Shown here: piece after piece, positions 1-14,500 of the stretch
Position numbering within the stretch: the stretch's first letter is position 1
Layout: the number at the start of each line of letters is the position of its first letter
Assembly: GCA_028023455.1 (NCBI GenBank)
Contig: JAQFVV010006352.1
Coordinates: forward strand, 1,756,204 to 1,820,203
DNA: 64,000 nucleotides
From: Epiperipatus broadwayi
Taxonomy: Eukaryota; Onychophora; Udeonychophora; Euonychophora; Peripatidae
Direction: 5' to 3'
Translations under genes and position numbers: made by a program
Notes under the pieces: generated by a model
What the model was told of the DNA's origin: nothing
Database searches by the model: none
What the model saw: the letters and a program-made list of their open reading frames with translations, nothing else

Positions 1-262
1 TTACACAAAATGAATATGTAAATGAACTAAAAATCAAATAGCATTCAAATCAGCAAAAAAATAATGTTATCAGCAGACTAACCATGAATGTGAAGCTAAA
101 GCGTTAAAATTATACAAGAAATCTTTCTAATTTGTTTAATATTTAAACTCTGTTTTAGTATTTTTTACATTAACATATCTTTTGGATAATGAAATAATGA
201 TTTATATTTATACGAATTTAAGATATCTCAAATAACATTTTTAATATTAATCTTAGATAATG

Positions 263-349
<87 letters not shown>

Positions 350-1527
350 TTGATAACCAAAAGTAATAGAAAATAATAAATTACATAGTAGTCAGATTAA
401 TAAAAGATTTAAAAATTTAAGTCATGGTTTATCTTATTATTTTCTGTACTTTTAGAGGAAGCCTAGTATACAATCACTTGTTCATTATGTGTTTTTCATT
501 GATATAATGATTGCTGTTCAGGCTTAATTATTTATGCATCCATATAAATAGTATTATTATAATTATTATGATATACCAATACTAAAAGTTCCAAATAATA
601 TCCATCTGCTCATATTTTTTAAATATTATGAATATATATGAATGTATTTTTATATGCATATAATGTCTTTAGTTTCTTCTGGTGAACCAACTGAATTTTT
701 ACTGGATAGAAAATTGTATTATTATTGCTAATGATAAAATGTAATATACTGCTTACATAACAGGTATAATATTTTATGATATTTACATGCATGGTTCATA
801 AATCTGTGAATACAAAGTCATTAAGTTTAATCCTTGTCTAGAGATATAAACTTTTATTTGTATCTATATAAATTGATCAATAAGTCATGTGATATTAAGC
901 ACATTCATATCCATGCAAAATATTAAAAAATAATTTTATAGATGATTAAGGAACTAATATAAAATACCCTCATGTATTATATAAATAAGCTTATTTCTAA
1001 CGAGATAAGAAGACATAATCTCATATATCATATAAAAAGATTCATCTTTAATAATGAAATTCATCTAAATATTTAATATAAAATTATTGTACTAGGATAT
1101 AGAAAGATTCATTTATCTTAACATGATTTTTTTGAATATTCCAGTATGAAGTTTAGTTTAATATGCGGTAGCAATGTGATCTTTCAATGTGTTGGTTTAT
1201 TTTGTATATGAGATAATTAAACTGCATCTTTTATTTTATGTTAATAAAATATTACTCTCGTTTATTATTAGAATTTGAAATTATCTCTATATACTGGAGT
1301 ATAGGAAGAGGAATTTTAATTGTGAAAAGAATAAAGAAGTCTAATGTTTCTTCTTTATCTAACCAACATTAAAGATATATATTCATAATGATGGAAGATG
1401 CTGTGAAGATTTATGATGTATCTTCTGGATAAATTTCTTAATATTGTACAAAAATATGTAAATAATCTACTAATGGTGGAGCTGTTGGGAACTTCATGCA
1501 TTAATTGCCATTTTGTAGGCTATTACA

Positions 1528-1530
<3 letters not shown>
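1..1530. other. A/T-rich DNA, no gene recognised
   Basis: I see no coding region, RNA gene or named repeat here apart from the AT microsatellite at 269-346. Possible reading frames are short and biased in composition. Confidence 0.6.
269..346. repeat. (AT)n microsatellite
   Basis: A pure AT dinucleotide run with one short break near 314. Confidence 0.95.

Positions 1531-1596
<66 letters not shown>
1531..1596. repeat. (AT)n microsatellite
   Basis: An AT dinucleotide run that directly abuts the 5' side of the F2 repeat copy starting near 1597. AT runs also flank the second F2 locus at 21.0-22.0 kb, so F2 may insert in, or seed, TA-rich microsatellites. Confidence 0.95.
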
Positions 1597-1597
<1 letters not shown>

Positions 1598-1897
1598 CAA
1601 GTTACATGTCTACAAAATTCATGCTTGCAAACTGATAAGAACTTGTTGCATAAACGCTTGGAGTTAGTGTTTAGATCTAGTTTCTGACCCCTATCCTTCA
1701 CTGATGATAGCAAATTAGCTTGAAATCAGCTGATCTGAAGGTGAAGCTAATGAAAGATATAGTGAATTCTGACTCTTTTGACGTTTATGTAAACAAAAAT
1801 AAACTTGTTCGGAGGTTTTGGTAAAGCTCCATCTATTGATCATAAATGCAAGCGATAGCAACTTACGTGATTTATAACCTGTTTTTGTTTTTCATAT
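1597..1897 (+). mobile_element. F2 repeat copy (hammerhead-bearing, 5'-truncated)
   Basis: A diverged single copy of the family at 21,036-22,014. Shared stretches include the segment before the ribozyme (ttcatgct, aaactgat, tttagatct) and the segment after it (aagctccatct, gatcat, aaatgcaag). It contains one complete hammerhead motif (1695-1741) and about 155 nt after the predicted cleavage site. It has no coding capacity. An AT run lies before it and a short TA run after it, so no target duplication can be assigned. Confidence 0.7.
1695..1741 (+). ncRNA. Hammerhead ribozyme motif, F2 copy a
   Basis: Elements in hammerhead order: stem I strand CCTTCA (1695-1700); core CTGATGA (1701-1707); stem II AGC/GCT (1709-1711 with 1718-1720) around a 6-nt loop; core GAAA (1722-1725); stem III from the palindrome TCAGCTGA (1726-1733); cleavage triplet ATC ending at 1735; return strand TGAAGG (1736-1741), fully complementary to CCTTCA. 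Against the 21.4 and 21.9 kb copies, stem I changes T-A to C-G and stem II changes T-A to A-T, both compensatory. Caveat: the base pair normally closing stem II next to the core is a T/T mismatch, which may reduce activity. Confidence 0.68.
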
Positions 1898-1950
1898 ATA
1901 TATGACATATTTTGCAGGTTCATCTATGTTAAAAAATTTAATATTGTTAT

Positions 1951-1988
1951 ACCGACATTTCGGCTTTATCACAAAAGTCATCCACTGG
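1951..1988 (-). ncRNA. Degenerate hammerhead-like motif downstream of PLE nuclease
   Basis: On the minus strand a GGATGA segment is followed by a CTTT/AAAG hairpin, then CC, GAAA and TGTCGG. Position and layout match the hammerheads known in the pseudo-LTRs of Penelope-like elements, and it lies about 95 bp 3' of the recognisable nuclease frame. The first core is not a clean CTGANGA, so this is a relic at best. Confidence 0.35.
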
Positions 1989-2081
1989 GTGATAAAAGGT
2001 AAAAAGAAGGATGTAGAGGTGCTACAATCACTGATTTGAAGAAAAAAACATTAAAGTTCCACCAATAGCAAAAATGTTAAA

Positions 2082-2445
2082 TTAAAAATGGTTTTTAAAT
2101 ATCTTTCCAAATAGGAGAAAGTTTGCATGTATCATCTCACTTATTGATATAATCTGGACTTTTAAGTATCTCAATGGCTTCTCTAATTTTACACTGGTAG
2201 AGATTATCACATGTGGATATGATTCTGGTACTAAAAAATCAATTTTATGACTTGAATCTATAGTATAGAGTGAGGGTTCTGATGATGATGTGTGTTGTTT
2301 AACTGCATTTGCATGCTCATTTCTCCTAACACTGATGCAACAATTACCCATACCTATGTAAGAAGCTTTACAATTTTTACATGAGATTTGATAAACACCG
2401 TGAGATTTAAGAGGGATCGAATCCTTAGGCTTGGTTATTATATTG
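2082..2445 (-). pseudogene. Penelope-like element, GIY-YIG endonuclease fragment
   Basis: The minus-strand translation from about 2445 down reads SHGVYQISCKNCKASYIG and then SVRRNEHANAVKQH and SSHKIDF. This is the GIY-YIG pattern in PLE form: GVY, a CxxC pair, YIG, and a basic R/EH segment. The nuclease nicks target DNA for retrotransposition. The RT domain is missing: the fragment is cut at its 5' side by the ATCT array at 2449. It is a truncated, non-functional copy. Family assignment is firm from the motif order; the subfamily is not determined. Confidence 0.85.
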
Positions 2446-2448
2446 CTG

Positions 2449-2774
<326 letters not shown>

Positions 2775-2859
2775 TGTTCTTGTAATTTATATATGTAAAT
2801 GCAATTTTCCCTGCATCAAGATTTTTTTGTATAATGATTTTCTACAATGTTTTATCTAG

Positions 2860-5840
2860 TATTTTAGTAAACAAACACTTATTTACTGAAATAATAAATA
2901 TAACGATAGTAATCTTTAAATATGTTCATTATTTTTTCAAATATCTGTCATATTGTTCGCAATGACTTAGTTTGCAAGTCTTATTTTGTATCTTGGAAAA
3001 CAATATCATTTTCATAAGCTAAAGTGGTAAGATTATTGCTAAGAAAAAAGTCAAGGTTTATTCATATGTAATTTAAAACAAATATTTCAATTATATACAA
3101 TAATAAAATGCAAATAAAAAAATACAACCTGCTTATCTAAACTTTATTCAATATCTCTGAAGTATGATTTGTAGAATAATTTATGCCACATTCAAGGTAA
3201 CACTTTAAAAACTTAACTTTAAACAATGGCTCTTATTCAATCTTTTTCTTATATATATTAATTGTATTTTTCAATAATAAAACTTATTTATAATTAAATT
3301 TTTATGTTTTTGTTAAATTTTGTTAAAAGTATAAAAATCAAATGTTTATTAAAATGTTTTTAATCAAAAACAAAATAGTTAAAACAAAAAATTTGATTTC
3401 ACCCATCAGTTTAAAAAAATGTGCTCAGTAAAAAAAATATTCAGAAAGAAATGTTTCTGTTTTAGGTAAATGCATTAAAATTGAAAATATTAAAATATGA
3501 ACTTTCCACTTAAAAGAACACTAAAAAATAAAGTTATTGACAAAAACAGATAAAAGGCTAATATATGTAAAAAATTATATTTGAACATTGCAAATATAAA
3601 AAAAGTAATAAAGTAAAATACATAATGAGAATAATAATGTATTTCTTATTTAACAATAATTGCAATTTTGTTAAAATAATAATACAGTCTTTAATGATTG
3701 ATATCCATTTTTAAAATCTGAATGATTTATTATTTATGCATCATAAAGATATAAAATTCTGTTCTAAAATTTGAAATTGCATTTATAATTATTAAAATAT
3801 CACAAAAGTTCTGTATTATGGTGAGCAAAGTGTTCCTGATTGTAATTTTATTTTTACTATTACTTTGGGTTTCTTAACTTGTACTTGTATTTGAATAAAA
3901 TCTAAGTGTAATCATAGAAGTATTTTTTTAATAATTACTATACAAATATTTTTTATAAATAATCATAAATGTTTAAAGAAACTCTGGGAAACATGTTTTT
4001 ACTCATTATTTACAATGATATGGTGAAGTTTGCAAATAGGTTTGCAATTACTCTAAATGCTCAAGAGCAAAGAAGCTACCAATCAATGGCATTGTTCATT
4101 CATTTGTAATATTTTTTTTCAGAAGTGATATCTTCAGATTTTTTTTGAACTAATAAAATGAATACATGTTTTGAATTCAAGTTTCTTTCATCAAATAAAT
4201 ACAAAACCATTAGAATAGTGCAATAGGTTGAATGATAAATGATACCATTAGTGCCATTTTCATATGAATTAGTACATTTGAATTAAAATGAGGGATACAA
4301 ATATATAAAAAAATAAATAAATTTAAAAACAAAAAATATTTTAAAACAATGTATCAATTTTATAAATATAAAAAAAAAAAAGTAATAAAGTGAAATACAT
4401 AAAATGGGGGGAGGGGTTTAGCACTTGCATAATAAAAGTGTATTTTGTATGAATTAAATAACATTACAGCTTCATGATTATCACTGAAATAAATTTTTAT
4501 AAAAAGTATATAAAATGAGAAAATTATATTTTAAAATTTCACCATAATTACAAAAAATAGCACTTATAATATTTATTGATAAGTTTTTTTTTGCCAATGA
4601 TTATTTTCTGATTTATATTATTATACTTTCATTAACATCTCCAAATAAAATAAAATCTGTTAAAAAGAAATGAATCTAAATATTATATTTTTTTAAAAAA
4701 ACAAATGTTTTTTTAATTTCACAAAAATAAAAAAAAACAATGGTAACCTTACAATTTTTGAATTCAAGATTTAAACTAAAACTGCATCCATGAAAGTGGT
4801 TACATTGAAAACAATGGCCTTTAAACAAACTGTGAATTCATGCAAGTGAAATTACTCCTTTGATAATATTGATCTTCACTTGAAAATGCATTCAATTCTT
4901 TATATATTATATTCTCTGTGTGAAACCACAATTACTCATTTTAAGAATTAAAGCCAATATAATTTTTCAAGTTTTATCATCAAATGAATACAAAATCAAT
5001 GAACAAATGCTTGAGATAGTTGTAGTTGAGCCTCTTTAAGATGAGCAATTATTGTACTACAAATCCAAATAAAGAAACTAAAAAAAATTGAAATTAAGCC
5101 AAAAATAGAACCTTTTTAGCTTAACAAATCTGCTTTACAAAAAGAGAATGTTCTCACCTTAGCAATTGGATCAAAATGATTTGCAAATCATTTCTATTGC
5201 ACTTGTTTATCAGTTTTTCATTCACTTGCTAGCAAAATCAAAAAATTAGATTTGAATAATATTATTTCTAATTAAAGTACCTTGATATCAGGAAATATCA
5301 GTGAAAAGTCAAGACCTTCTAATATATGTTTTATCTAATCATATCTTCTGCATTAGATCAAATATACAATAAACATATTATATTTGACTACTGAATTATT
5401 TTTTGGTAAAATTATTAAATATTTGCTTTTATTAAATATGTGACATTTTAATTTACAATTTTATTTGAATATATTTACCTTTTATCTGAAAATTAATCAA
5501 TTAAAAATTCACATCACCAGAGTATATCTACTATCAATATTTTTATTATGTTGAGTTCTTCTAGGTACTAATGAGAATGTGATTTTCTTTTCCACTATGT
5601 TTGTCTTAGTAATGTTATGGATTGATATTAGTTTAACAATAATAAAATGTTCAGTCTGGTTTTCAGGCAATTGATAATTTACTTTTAATAATAAGAAATT
5701 TATATTTTAGTTTTTATTTTTGTACACATATGTCAGTTTACTCAAATATTAGTAAAATTCTGGATTTTCTCAAACCCAGCACAATGCAATGAGAAAATTC
5801 ACATCAAATTGTCAAAAAGGTACATAATCTTTAGTATTTT
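2860..5840. other. A/T-rich DNA, nothing recognised
   Basis: No motif-bearing frame, repeat family or RNA gene was identified. Poly-A/T tracts are common. Confidence 0.5.
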
Positions 5841-5841
5841 T

Positions 5842-6011
<170 letters not shown>

Positions 6012-6090
6012 TACATCTTTTAATAATATTTTTATTAATAAGAACATCAAATACCATACAATCATTAGTTTTTTAGGTTTACATAAAATG

Positions 6091-6300
6091 TTAAAACAGT
6101 AGCAAAAACTTTATCCACACAATAATACTGCCTAATATAAGACCTAGTAATCAAGAGATGCTAAAGGATTGTGCATCATAATACATATACAATAGGTTCC
6201 CATTCAATATCCTTATGAAGAGTCTTCTAGAACTTGTTGATTACTAAAGTTTACACTAGGTGGCATTATTGTATTGAGAAAAATTTTGCTACTGTTTTAA
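6091..6300. mobile_element. Foldback/MITE-like element
   Basis: The left part (TTAAAACAGTAGCAAAA, then AATAATACTGCC and CTAGTAATCAA) is matched in reverse complement by the right part ending in TTTTGCTACTGTTTTAA. Arms are about 70 bp with several mismatches around a short centre. Both ends carry TTAA. That fits a TTAA-type target duplication, but could equally be part of the arms. No coding capacity. Confidence 0.6.
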
Positions 6301-8457
6301 AAAACAGATATATTTAACTTTTAAATGTACTAATGTTGTTAAAGATTAAAATAATTCATGTTATGAGGGGGGAAAGCTATTATAAATTGGAGGTCCATAT
6401 AAAACAAAGATTTAATAAATTATTCCATTTTTTAAAAATACACTTAATATTGTTTTAAATATTAATTAAATTCAAAGTAAAGAAATATATATTTTGCAGA
6501 ATTAAAACTAAAATTTTAAACCCAGTCTTATGGAGATTCTCTGGTACTCATAATGATACCCCTGGCCTCTATGGATTTAACTCTCTTTTCTACAATTATC
6601 TTTAGCATTTATTTGCTGGTTTTACTTTCATTTGCCATCAAAAACTGGAACTAAAATAATAGTGATTTATTAATTTAAAAAAATTTTCAGATTTCAATCA
6701 TGAACCAAAAAATTGGCCAAAAGTGCCACTGATTAGTAGTATTTTATTCTTTCAGTAGGAGATCAATTGTGAGAGTTTTTGCTTTTGTTTAGATTTCAAA
6801 TATGAAAATGAATATTTTCTATGGTTTGTTTACATTTTATAAATGTGATTTGATTCAAAAATATTTACTTTTAAAAGTCAAGAGAAATCAATAATATACA
6901 AAGCCAATTTGTAATTGGCTAAAAAAATGAATGCATTTTTTTTGTCTATAGCAGATTGGTTACTTTTTAATAATTAGAAATATAATTTTAAATGAATTAT
7001 TTTAGTTTAAACTTTTCTGAACAATAATTCATTTAGATTTTAAAAGCTGTGTTAAAACAAAAGTAATTTTTTAAAATTAATATGTTTTTATTAATAATGT
7101 GTAATACTAAAGAGGTTATTATTCTGATTACATATTTCACTTACTGTTTTTTTCTATATTTTCAAAGTTGAAATAATATTTTAAAGAAAATTAAAAGTAA
7201 ATTTAATCAAATAAACATTGGAAATTTAATCCGACCAATAAAAATTGGTCAACAAACTGAAAAAGTTGAAATGCTAGCTTTGTTTAATTTTCTGTGAAAA
7301 GGTTAAGTAGAGATACTTCTTATATAATAAAAATTTAAATATAACCAATTTTCTGAATTTTCACAAACAACCAAGCATTTGTTACAGAAAAATACTATTT
7401 TTATTGGTAGAATACAAGATTTTTGCTTGCATTTCCAGTTTAAATTGGTTAGTGTCTGGTTACATCCTAATTGAAATTTCATCAAAATAATTGCATAGAA
7501 AAGTATGTTACAACATTTTAATATTTACAATTAAACAACTACAGAAATCTTTAAATTGTATACATAATTTTTATACAAAATGCTTGGTTGCTTATTAAAA
7601 TGTATTGAAATTGTTACCTTTCAAATTTTTTCACATGTAATGTATCAATGACTAATACAAAATTCTTATAGCAGCAATATATTAAGCTAAAAATAATTTT
7701 ACTTTTGTTTTAACATGAGTCAGACAAATACTATTGTTATTACTGGATCAACTGCTTTTAGTTTGTATTGCCAATTTTAATTTTTTGTTGCCTCATTACA
7801 TTATAATGAAAAAATTATATAGATTTACATTTATATGTTTAGTCCATAACAATCATTAATGTTACACCCATATAATAATAGTAATAACTAATAAATATTG
7901 CATTTCAAATTATATGTATATCACAGAAGACGGTCATAATATTTCTTAATACAGTCAATGTAATATCCATATTATAAAAATTATCTTTATCCCATAATAT
8001 TCCCTAGCATTTCATCACTGTATCTATATATGGAAGAGTTAGAATAAATGCCTTATTTGATTATATATTTATAAAAACATAATTTTTAATTTTAATCATG
8101 GGTTATTTTTTATTACTATTATAGCTTAAATATTTATAATTTGTTTTTACTTGCTACTGTACGATCTGATAATAGATCTGTTGCTAAAGTTCATTAGTTA
8201 TTACTAATATTCCTATCATCAGCTACAAAGCTACTGTTATTATACAGCTCTTAAGAAAGTATTTCTAACCAAAACATTGGTTTTATATTAATATTAATAA
8301 AAAACCATATGCTAGTTTGTAGGCCATGTTTACATGTAAAATTCTTCATTTTACATGTGTGCATATATAATGTCAAATAATACAAATAAAAATGTAGTCA
8401 ATTATCAGGAAAATGTACAAAGATTAGAAACATAAATTCTACATCTTATATCCATAA
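6301..8457. other. A/T-rich DNA, nothing recognised
   Basis: No supported gene or repeat. The minus-strand frame at 7303-7485 has no recognisable features. Confidence 0.5.
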
Positions 8458-8530
8458 TTGGTCAAGAGGTCAGCACAGCTGCATTACAAGCAGTTGTCCC
8501 GGGTTAGCGGGTTCGCTTCCCAGCCGATGC
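8458..8530 (+). repeat. tRNA-derived short repeat (SINE-like), copy 1
   Basis: It shares the block CAGCACAGCTG, ACAAGCAGTTGT and GGGTTCGCTTCCCAGCC with the copy at 57,314-57,392. The anticodon-arm-like stem GCTGC/GCAGT holds a TAC triplet, and the B-box-like part is GGTTCGCTTCC. The 5' acceptor strand is eroded and extra bases sit in the variable region. It is a tRNA-derived repeat rather than a working tRNA gene. Confidence 0.6.
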
Positions 8531-8539
8531 TATGACACA

Positions 8540-11500
8540 TGAGGAAAAAAAATTATGCATTTTTACTATACTTCTTTTTAAAAACTATCCAAAATAACAG
8601 ATCTTATTTTATCCAATTAAATTAAGTTTGTGATCTCTTTGTCACTGGAAAATTAGGTAATTATAAGATGTACTATAATTTATAAGCTATTACGTGAAAT
8701 ATTGGTGAGATAATAATTCAATTAGATTACTGTGGGCAAAAAAAAAAAAATTCTCATTTGCTTATGCAAAAGTGTTACGAGATCAGAATCCAAAGTACTG
8801 AAAATAGTTTTAATGGTGGTGTTGATCTACAAATTTCAGAAATTATTCTGACTAATAAATATATATGATGAAGATGAAATAGAAAGTTTTATTCTTAAAA
8901 AACTTAGTTGAATTGTTGGAAGATTTGATCAAAGGATTAGATAGTTTCCTTCATCAAATAAAAAAAGTAATGAAATGTACTTATTATAAAAAAAAATGTT
9001 GCCAGAATGTATCAAAAAGCATGAAATAGTTTAATCTGCATTAAATGTTTAACAAGATAGTGGAAGAAACAACAGATTTTTCAAGTACAATAAGCAAATA
9101 AATTTACATTTTTTAAAAAAATTAAAAGACCTTTTCGAGGAATATTTTTAAATGAATTACCATTTAGTTTGGTTTGATTAGTACAATTTTGTCTTAACTT
9201 TTATGCTTCTGTAGATTATTTTTACGAATATTTAACTGTCACTGTCATATATATATATATATAAAACAGTATTTCATAATGATTTAGATTATTGATACGC
9301 AATTTGTTATTATATTAAATAGTATTATTTTTATCCTAACGGATTATAGCGGAGAAGCTTTACTCCCAATCTTCTTAAAAATCGAAGTGGACCACCTGCA
9401 ATTTTTTTTTAAATTTTATTTCAAATAAAACAATTTATTTTATGTACAGAATATATAAAAATATTGTATCTACAAAATGTTCTTCATGGTAATGTATAGT
9501 CATGTAGATGAATTCAATAAATTAAAAATTACCTATAAGATGTAAAAGGAATTTAAAAAAAATCGAAATATATTGTCATACAGATATGTAAACAATAATA
9601 TCCGACAATTTATCTTAAAGTAAAAAATAGTTATAATACATTCTTTATAAAAATTATATCCCTATCTACAAAAAGAAAAAAAGAACATAAACACTTACTG
9701 AACATATTAAGAAAGTCATATCATACAAAAAAAAAAAAAATGACATTGCTTCTGAAAAAAATAAAACAAATTAAGAAAGTTCAAATAGAATATTTAAGCT
9801 AAAAATGAGATTTTAAAAATAATGATTAAAAAAAAATTACACAAGGCTGTAATTTTTCAACAATAATATTAAGCAAAAATTATAAAGCATTTATATAAAA
9901 ATCATACAGTTATTTAACTGTTAACCGCACACAGCTATGAGTATGAAGCCATGGAGCTTGGAAAGCTCTAAGCTTTAAATAAAGTATTAATAAATATAAC
10001 TTCTTTAACGAGCGTTAAAAGCGCATAATTATTGATATTATATAATTTATGAGAAGTTAATAAACAAATTTTCATTACAGAAATATGACAATACTATGAT
10101 ATTGAATATAATTAAATATTAAAACAGCATTAAATTGCCTATTGTAGAGTGTACCTTTATAAAATAATTATGAAGGCAAATATAATATTAGATTCATCAG
10201 AAATTGAAGCTATTTGTAATTTTGTTTCCTTTTTTTATTTATCCAATAAGAGCTAATATTCATTTTATTACTAATATTATTTTAATTACCAATGTTTCAT
10301 GTCTAGTTAAATAATGTATTAGATTAATGAAATGAAAATAATTCTAGTTAATTTTCACCAATGTGTGTTAGCTATGCTTGTATCTACACCATAAAATTAT
10401 GATTATAGTATTCTGACTATTCACTATAAGAAAAGCATTGATTGGATATGCCAAATTTAGATTTAAAGGGTACTTAACAGGTGTCACTAAGATCCGTAAT
10501 AGGTGTTAAGTTGCAAATTTGCTATAGATATTAATATTAAGAATCTATATAGCTTTTTTTAAAAGTTTTATTGGAAATATTGAACTATAACTACAATCAT
10601 TAATGTTTGGGATTACAAATCTTTATTGTCCTTATAAAATAAGATATTTACGATTGCATAATTATTAAAACTAACATACAAAAATCCTCACTATCAAAAG
10701 TTTATTAGTATAATCAAAATGCATCAAAACTTATATAATGATGGATTATACTGCAAAATCAGAAAGCTTCAATTCTTTATGAGCTTAAAGTACAGATGCA
10801 AATATTCAATACTAAGTCATATATTTGAGACTTCTCCATTACACATAAATACCATAAAATCATACTCACATTATCATTGATCATTACTTAAGTATGTCAG
10901 AAAAACCTAGGAGAGTCACCTATTGCTTTACAAGCTTATGTTAGCTTGAAACTTATTAACAACAGTTATACTGATTAATACACAAAAATTTATTTGGAGA
11001 AATGTGACTAGTATCTCTACATACACTGAAGAATGAATAATATTAAAAACCAAAACTCTAGTGATAACTACTTGAATTAATTGAACTATCTAGAAAATCT
11101 GTGAGCTTCTGAAAAATTTGAAATATTTTATTCAATGATGGAACCCAGATGTTTTGTCCTATATCAGATTGCTTATAAATCTAATAACGCTATACAAAAA
11201 TGTTGAAACTTAATGATCCATTAGTAAAAATCTCTAAACAATTAAGCTATAAATGTACATAAATATTAAATCAATGATTTATAACTTATGTTGGCCATGG
11301 ATATGAGGAAAAACCTTGAAAGTACTAGGCCAATTTAATTGTTTTGGTTTTTGCAGCTTCTTCATCAGTGGGTAAATCGTTTTTATATGCTATTAAATAT
11401 TTATGAAGATATACTTTTCAGTAACTGTATCTTATAAGACCAGCTGCAACAGAGAGGGTTTTATTAATTGTGAGTTGAAAAAAATTACTGAGACCAGTGT

Positions 11501-14500
11501 GTGCTATTCTTCCACTATAATAGTTATTTGATCCATTGTCCCCTCCTTTGTTTAAGTCTAACAACCAAAGGATTTAGTAAAGTCTTGACTAAAACAATTG
11601 AAAAAAATAAGATAAAATAGACTAATGACAAATGAAGAAAAGGTTTGTTGAAAATCACAGATCAAATCAATTGATGGAAAAATTAAGCCTAAATTATTAA
11701 TCTGTCTCCATTTATTGGTAGGAATGGGATGAAGGATAATCATAAATCATGGAATCAATTTTGATATGATTCATTCACTGGCATTATATTACTTTTTTAA
11801 AACAATCAATCTATACAAAATAATAGCAAATTACTTATATTTCAACTTCAGCCAATATAAGAGAACAAGAACAGTATCCTACTTTAGCACCATTTACTGT
11901 AACTTTTGGTAATTAGTGATTACTAGATGATAACATGTAGGACTATTTCCATCACCTATCAGAAAATGTTGAAAGTATAGAAAATATTAAATTTATTTAA
12001 ACTTTTCAAATTCAAACAACTTGTTAGTAATAATGCACAAACAGACAACACAGGTTAGTAATTTAAAATTCAACATTTACTGATAGATGATTCCAACATA
12101 TTATCACATATATTATATCATCATCACAAACCTTCAGGCAAATGATGATTATTAGACATTTTATTGTATTTTAATTCTCATTCTCAGACTGGTTTATGAC
12201 ACTATCAATTAGGTTTTGAAATTTAAAGTTAGAAACAATGCCACCATGCATCTAGCATATACTTTTAGCTACATTTTTATTATTTAGAATAAAACTCTGA
12301 TATAAGAATTCCAAAGTTTTGAATTTTTAATAACCTACTAAAGTGGTGTGTTTTTCCTATTTTATTAAACTGGACAATAAGTGATTTGCCATTATTATTA
12401 TTATTAATATTAATAATCAGATGATTAAGATGCTTTCAGTTAAACAGTTTAAAGAGTTTAAATCTTTAGACTAATCCCTGATTTTTTGTAAATGCCATTA
12501 GAATAGAGTATGACTCATTTTAACATATTAATAGTCATTTGAATCTTAATTATCTTAATATTGTTAATCTCTAGGTAAAAAAAGGCATATGGCATAATTG
12601 CTCAGGAATACCTATGACTACCAGAATTGATTCTGGAATCTCCAGATCATAAGTCAGAGAAATTATCCAAATCATGCTGTTAAGATATCCTATCAATAAC
12701 AAAATGCATATCTAGGCTGGTTAGACATTCAGTTATCTGATGAAAAAACCCAAGCTTGCACCTGAAACCTACATTTAATTTTGGTTTAAGTGCCAAGTCC
12801 AGATCACAGAAATATTTGGTTGAGATGGTTACCACTATAGCAAGATAATGTTCAAATGTTACATGGTGGAAAAAAAATTGTTGAAAAAGATAATTAAAAA
12901 ATAACAAACTACCCCTAGTGATGATCAAATAATATCAGTTATAGTAGCATCCTTGCAGTTCAATTCCTTTTCAAATACGCTTATGGAAAAATATCCTTAC
13001 CTAAATAATCAGTGATTCCAACATCCTGGCATTTGAATCAAGTTTGGATTATTCTCAATATATTTAAAATGTATTTTCCAGGTATTTGGTTTAGAAATTA
13101 TTCGAGATATCTGTTCAATTATTAATGAGCAATGTATATGTATATTTATTCGTAGCAAGAGAATGAAACAAGAAAAGAAGAAAAAAAATCGTTAAAAACA
13201 TTTTAACTGACCGGTTAAATGTACCTTCTTCATTGTTCCTATTGAAATGTTTTTTGAGAGTTTTTATCCTGCAATGGGATATATAAAGAAGGATTTATCT
13301 TTTACTATAATTTGATTAATTTTTATAAACCAAAAAAAAAATGAAGGAAAACAATTTCAAAAGTGAAAAAAATATAGTATTTATGAATGTGCGCATTCTA
13401 GCTAATATATATAAATATCATTGTTTGTCTTTTAAAAAAGAAAAAGAAAATAAATGGCAGTTGTTTTAAATTAAAAAAATGTGATCATATTTATAATTTG
13501 TATCTATTGAATAAAAAGAATAAAACTTTGTTATTTGAGAGCAAACTTATTATACGGCATGTCATCTTCTATCCACGAAGTTAAACAAGCGTCAATAATG
13601 GAAACATTATCCAAGTTAAAAATCAATAAATTTCCCACATCAGTCGCTCTTTGGTGATGAAGACGGAGAATGACTTTTGAGTCAAGAGAACGACCCCTTC
13701 AACAACGGAAGCAGTTTTTTTTCCTTTTAAATCTTTATCCAATATTGGCGTTTTAATAAATTCCGCCAAGAAAATCTATAGCTTTTTGATTGCTTGAAAA
13801 AATTCGTAAATTGAACAAGATAAAATTCTTTGCTAGAATGTTTCAATTAAATCAAGAACTAAAGTTCGTATGTTTTAAAACGTCATTTCAAAAGCGAAAA
13901 ATGAATTTTAATTATTTATATAAAAAAAGAAGATAGGGATGTGTTAATTAAATTATATAAAAAGGAATATTATTCATCTCGAAATTATATATATATATGT
14001 GTGTATATATATAACTATATAAATTATACATAGAGAAAGATGATTATTTAAATAGTGTTTTTTGCCTTCATTTATTAAAAAAAAAAATTAAAACAAATAT
14101 TAACATGTTTTTTTTATTACTATATATATAAATCTTTTTGTAAATAGGTCATGGTAACATAAAACGAATACGTGACAAAATAAAAAAAAACATGTTACTA
14201 ATTTGCATTGTTTTTATTTTACAGTGTAGGTTTAGGCGTCTTATCAACAACATAGTACAGATAAGGATAATACCTGATTATCACTAGAGATCATTTAACA
14301 TTATAACACGCAATATAGCTTCTTACATTGCAACCTGTTTTAGTTATTTCTAAATTGTTCAGATATAATTAATACAAAACAATCAGTTACGGATACTAAG
14401 TGAACAAGAAAGATTAATATTAAAATTATGTAAAAATATATTTTTTGAATTGGATAAAAAGTAAATACTTTAAAAAATTAGGAAAAATTCACCCTATCCT

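Noticed and set aside
8216-8222. Further CTGATGA matches (8,216 minus, 12,737 plus, 18,841 minus, 39,148 minus, 57,683 plus)
   Set aside because: None has a properly spaced GAAA core with a pairing stem II.
11362-11368. CTGATGA on the minus strand near 11.36 kb as a hammerhead
   Set aside because: The following AGAAGCTGC...CCAAAAC has no GAAA core or convincing stem I; at most a decayed PLE-type end.
12680-12928. 82-codon minus-strand frame
   Set aside because: No motif, no splice context and biased composition; treated as chance.
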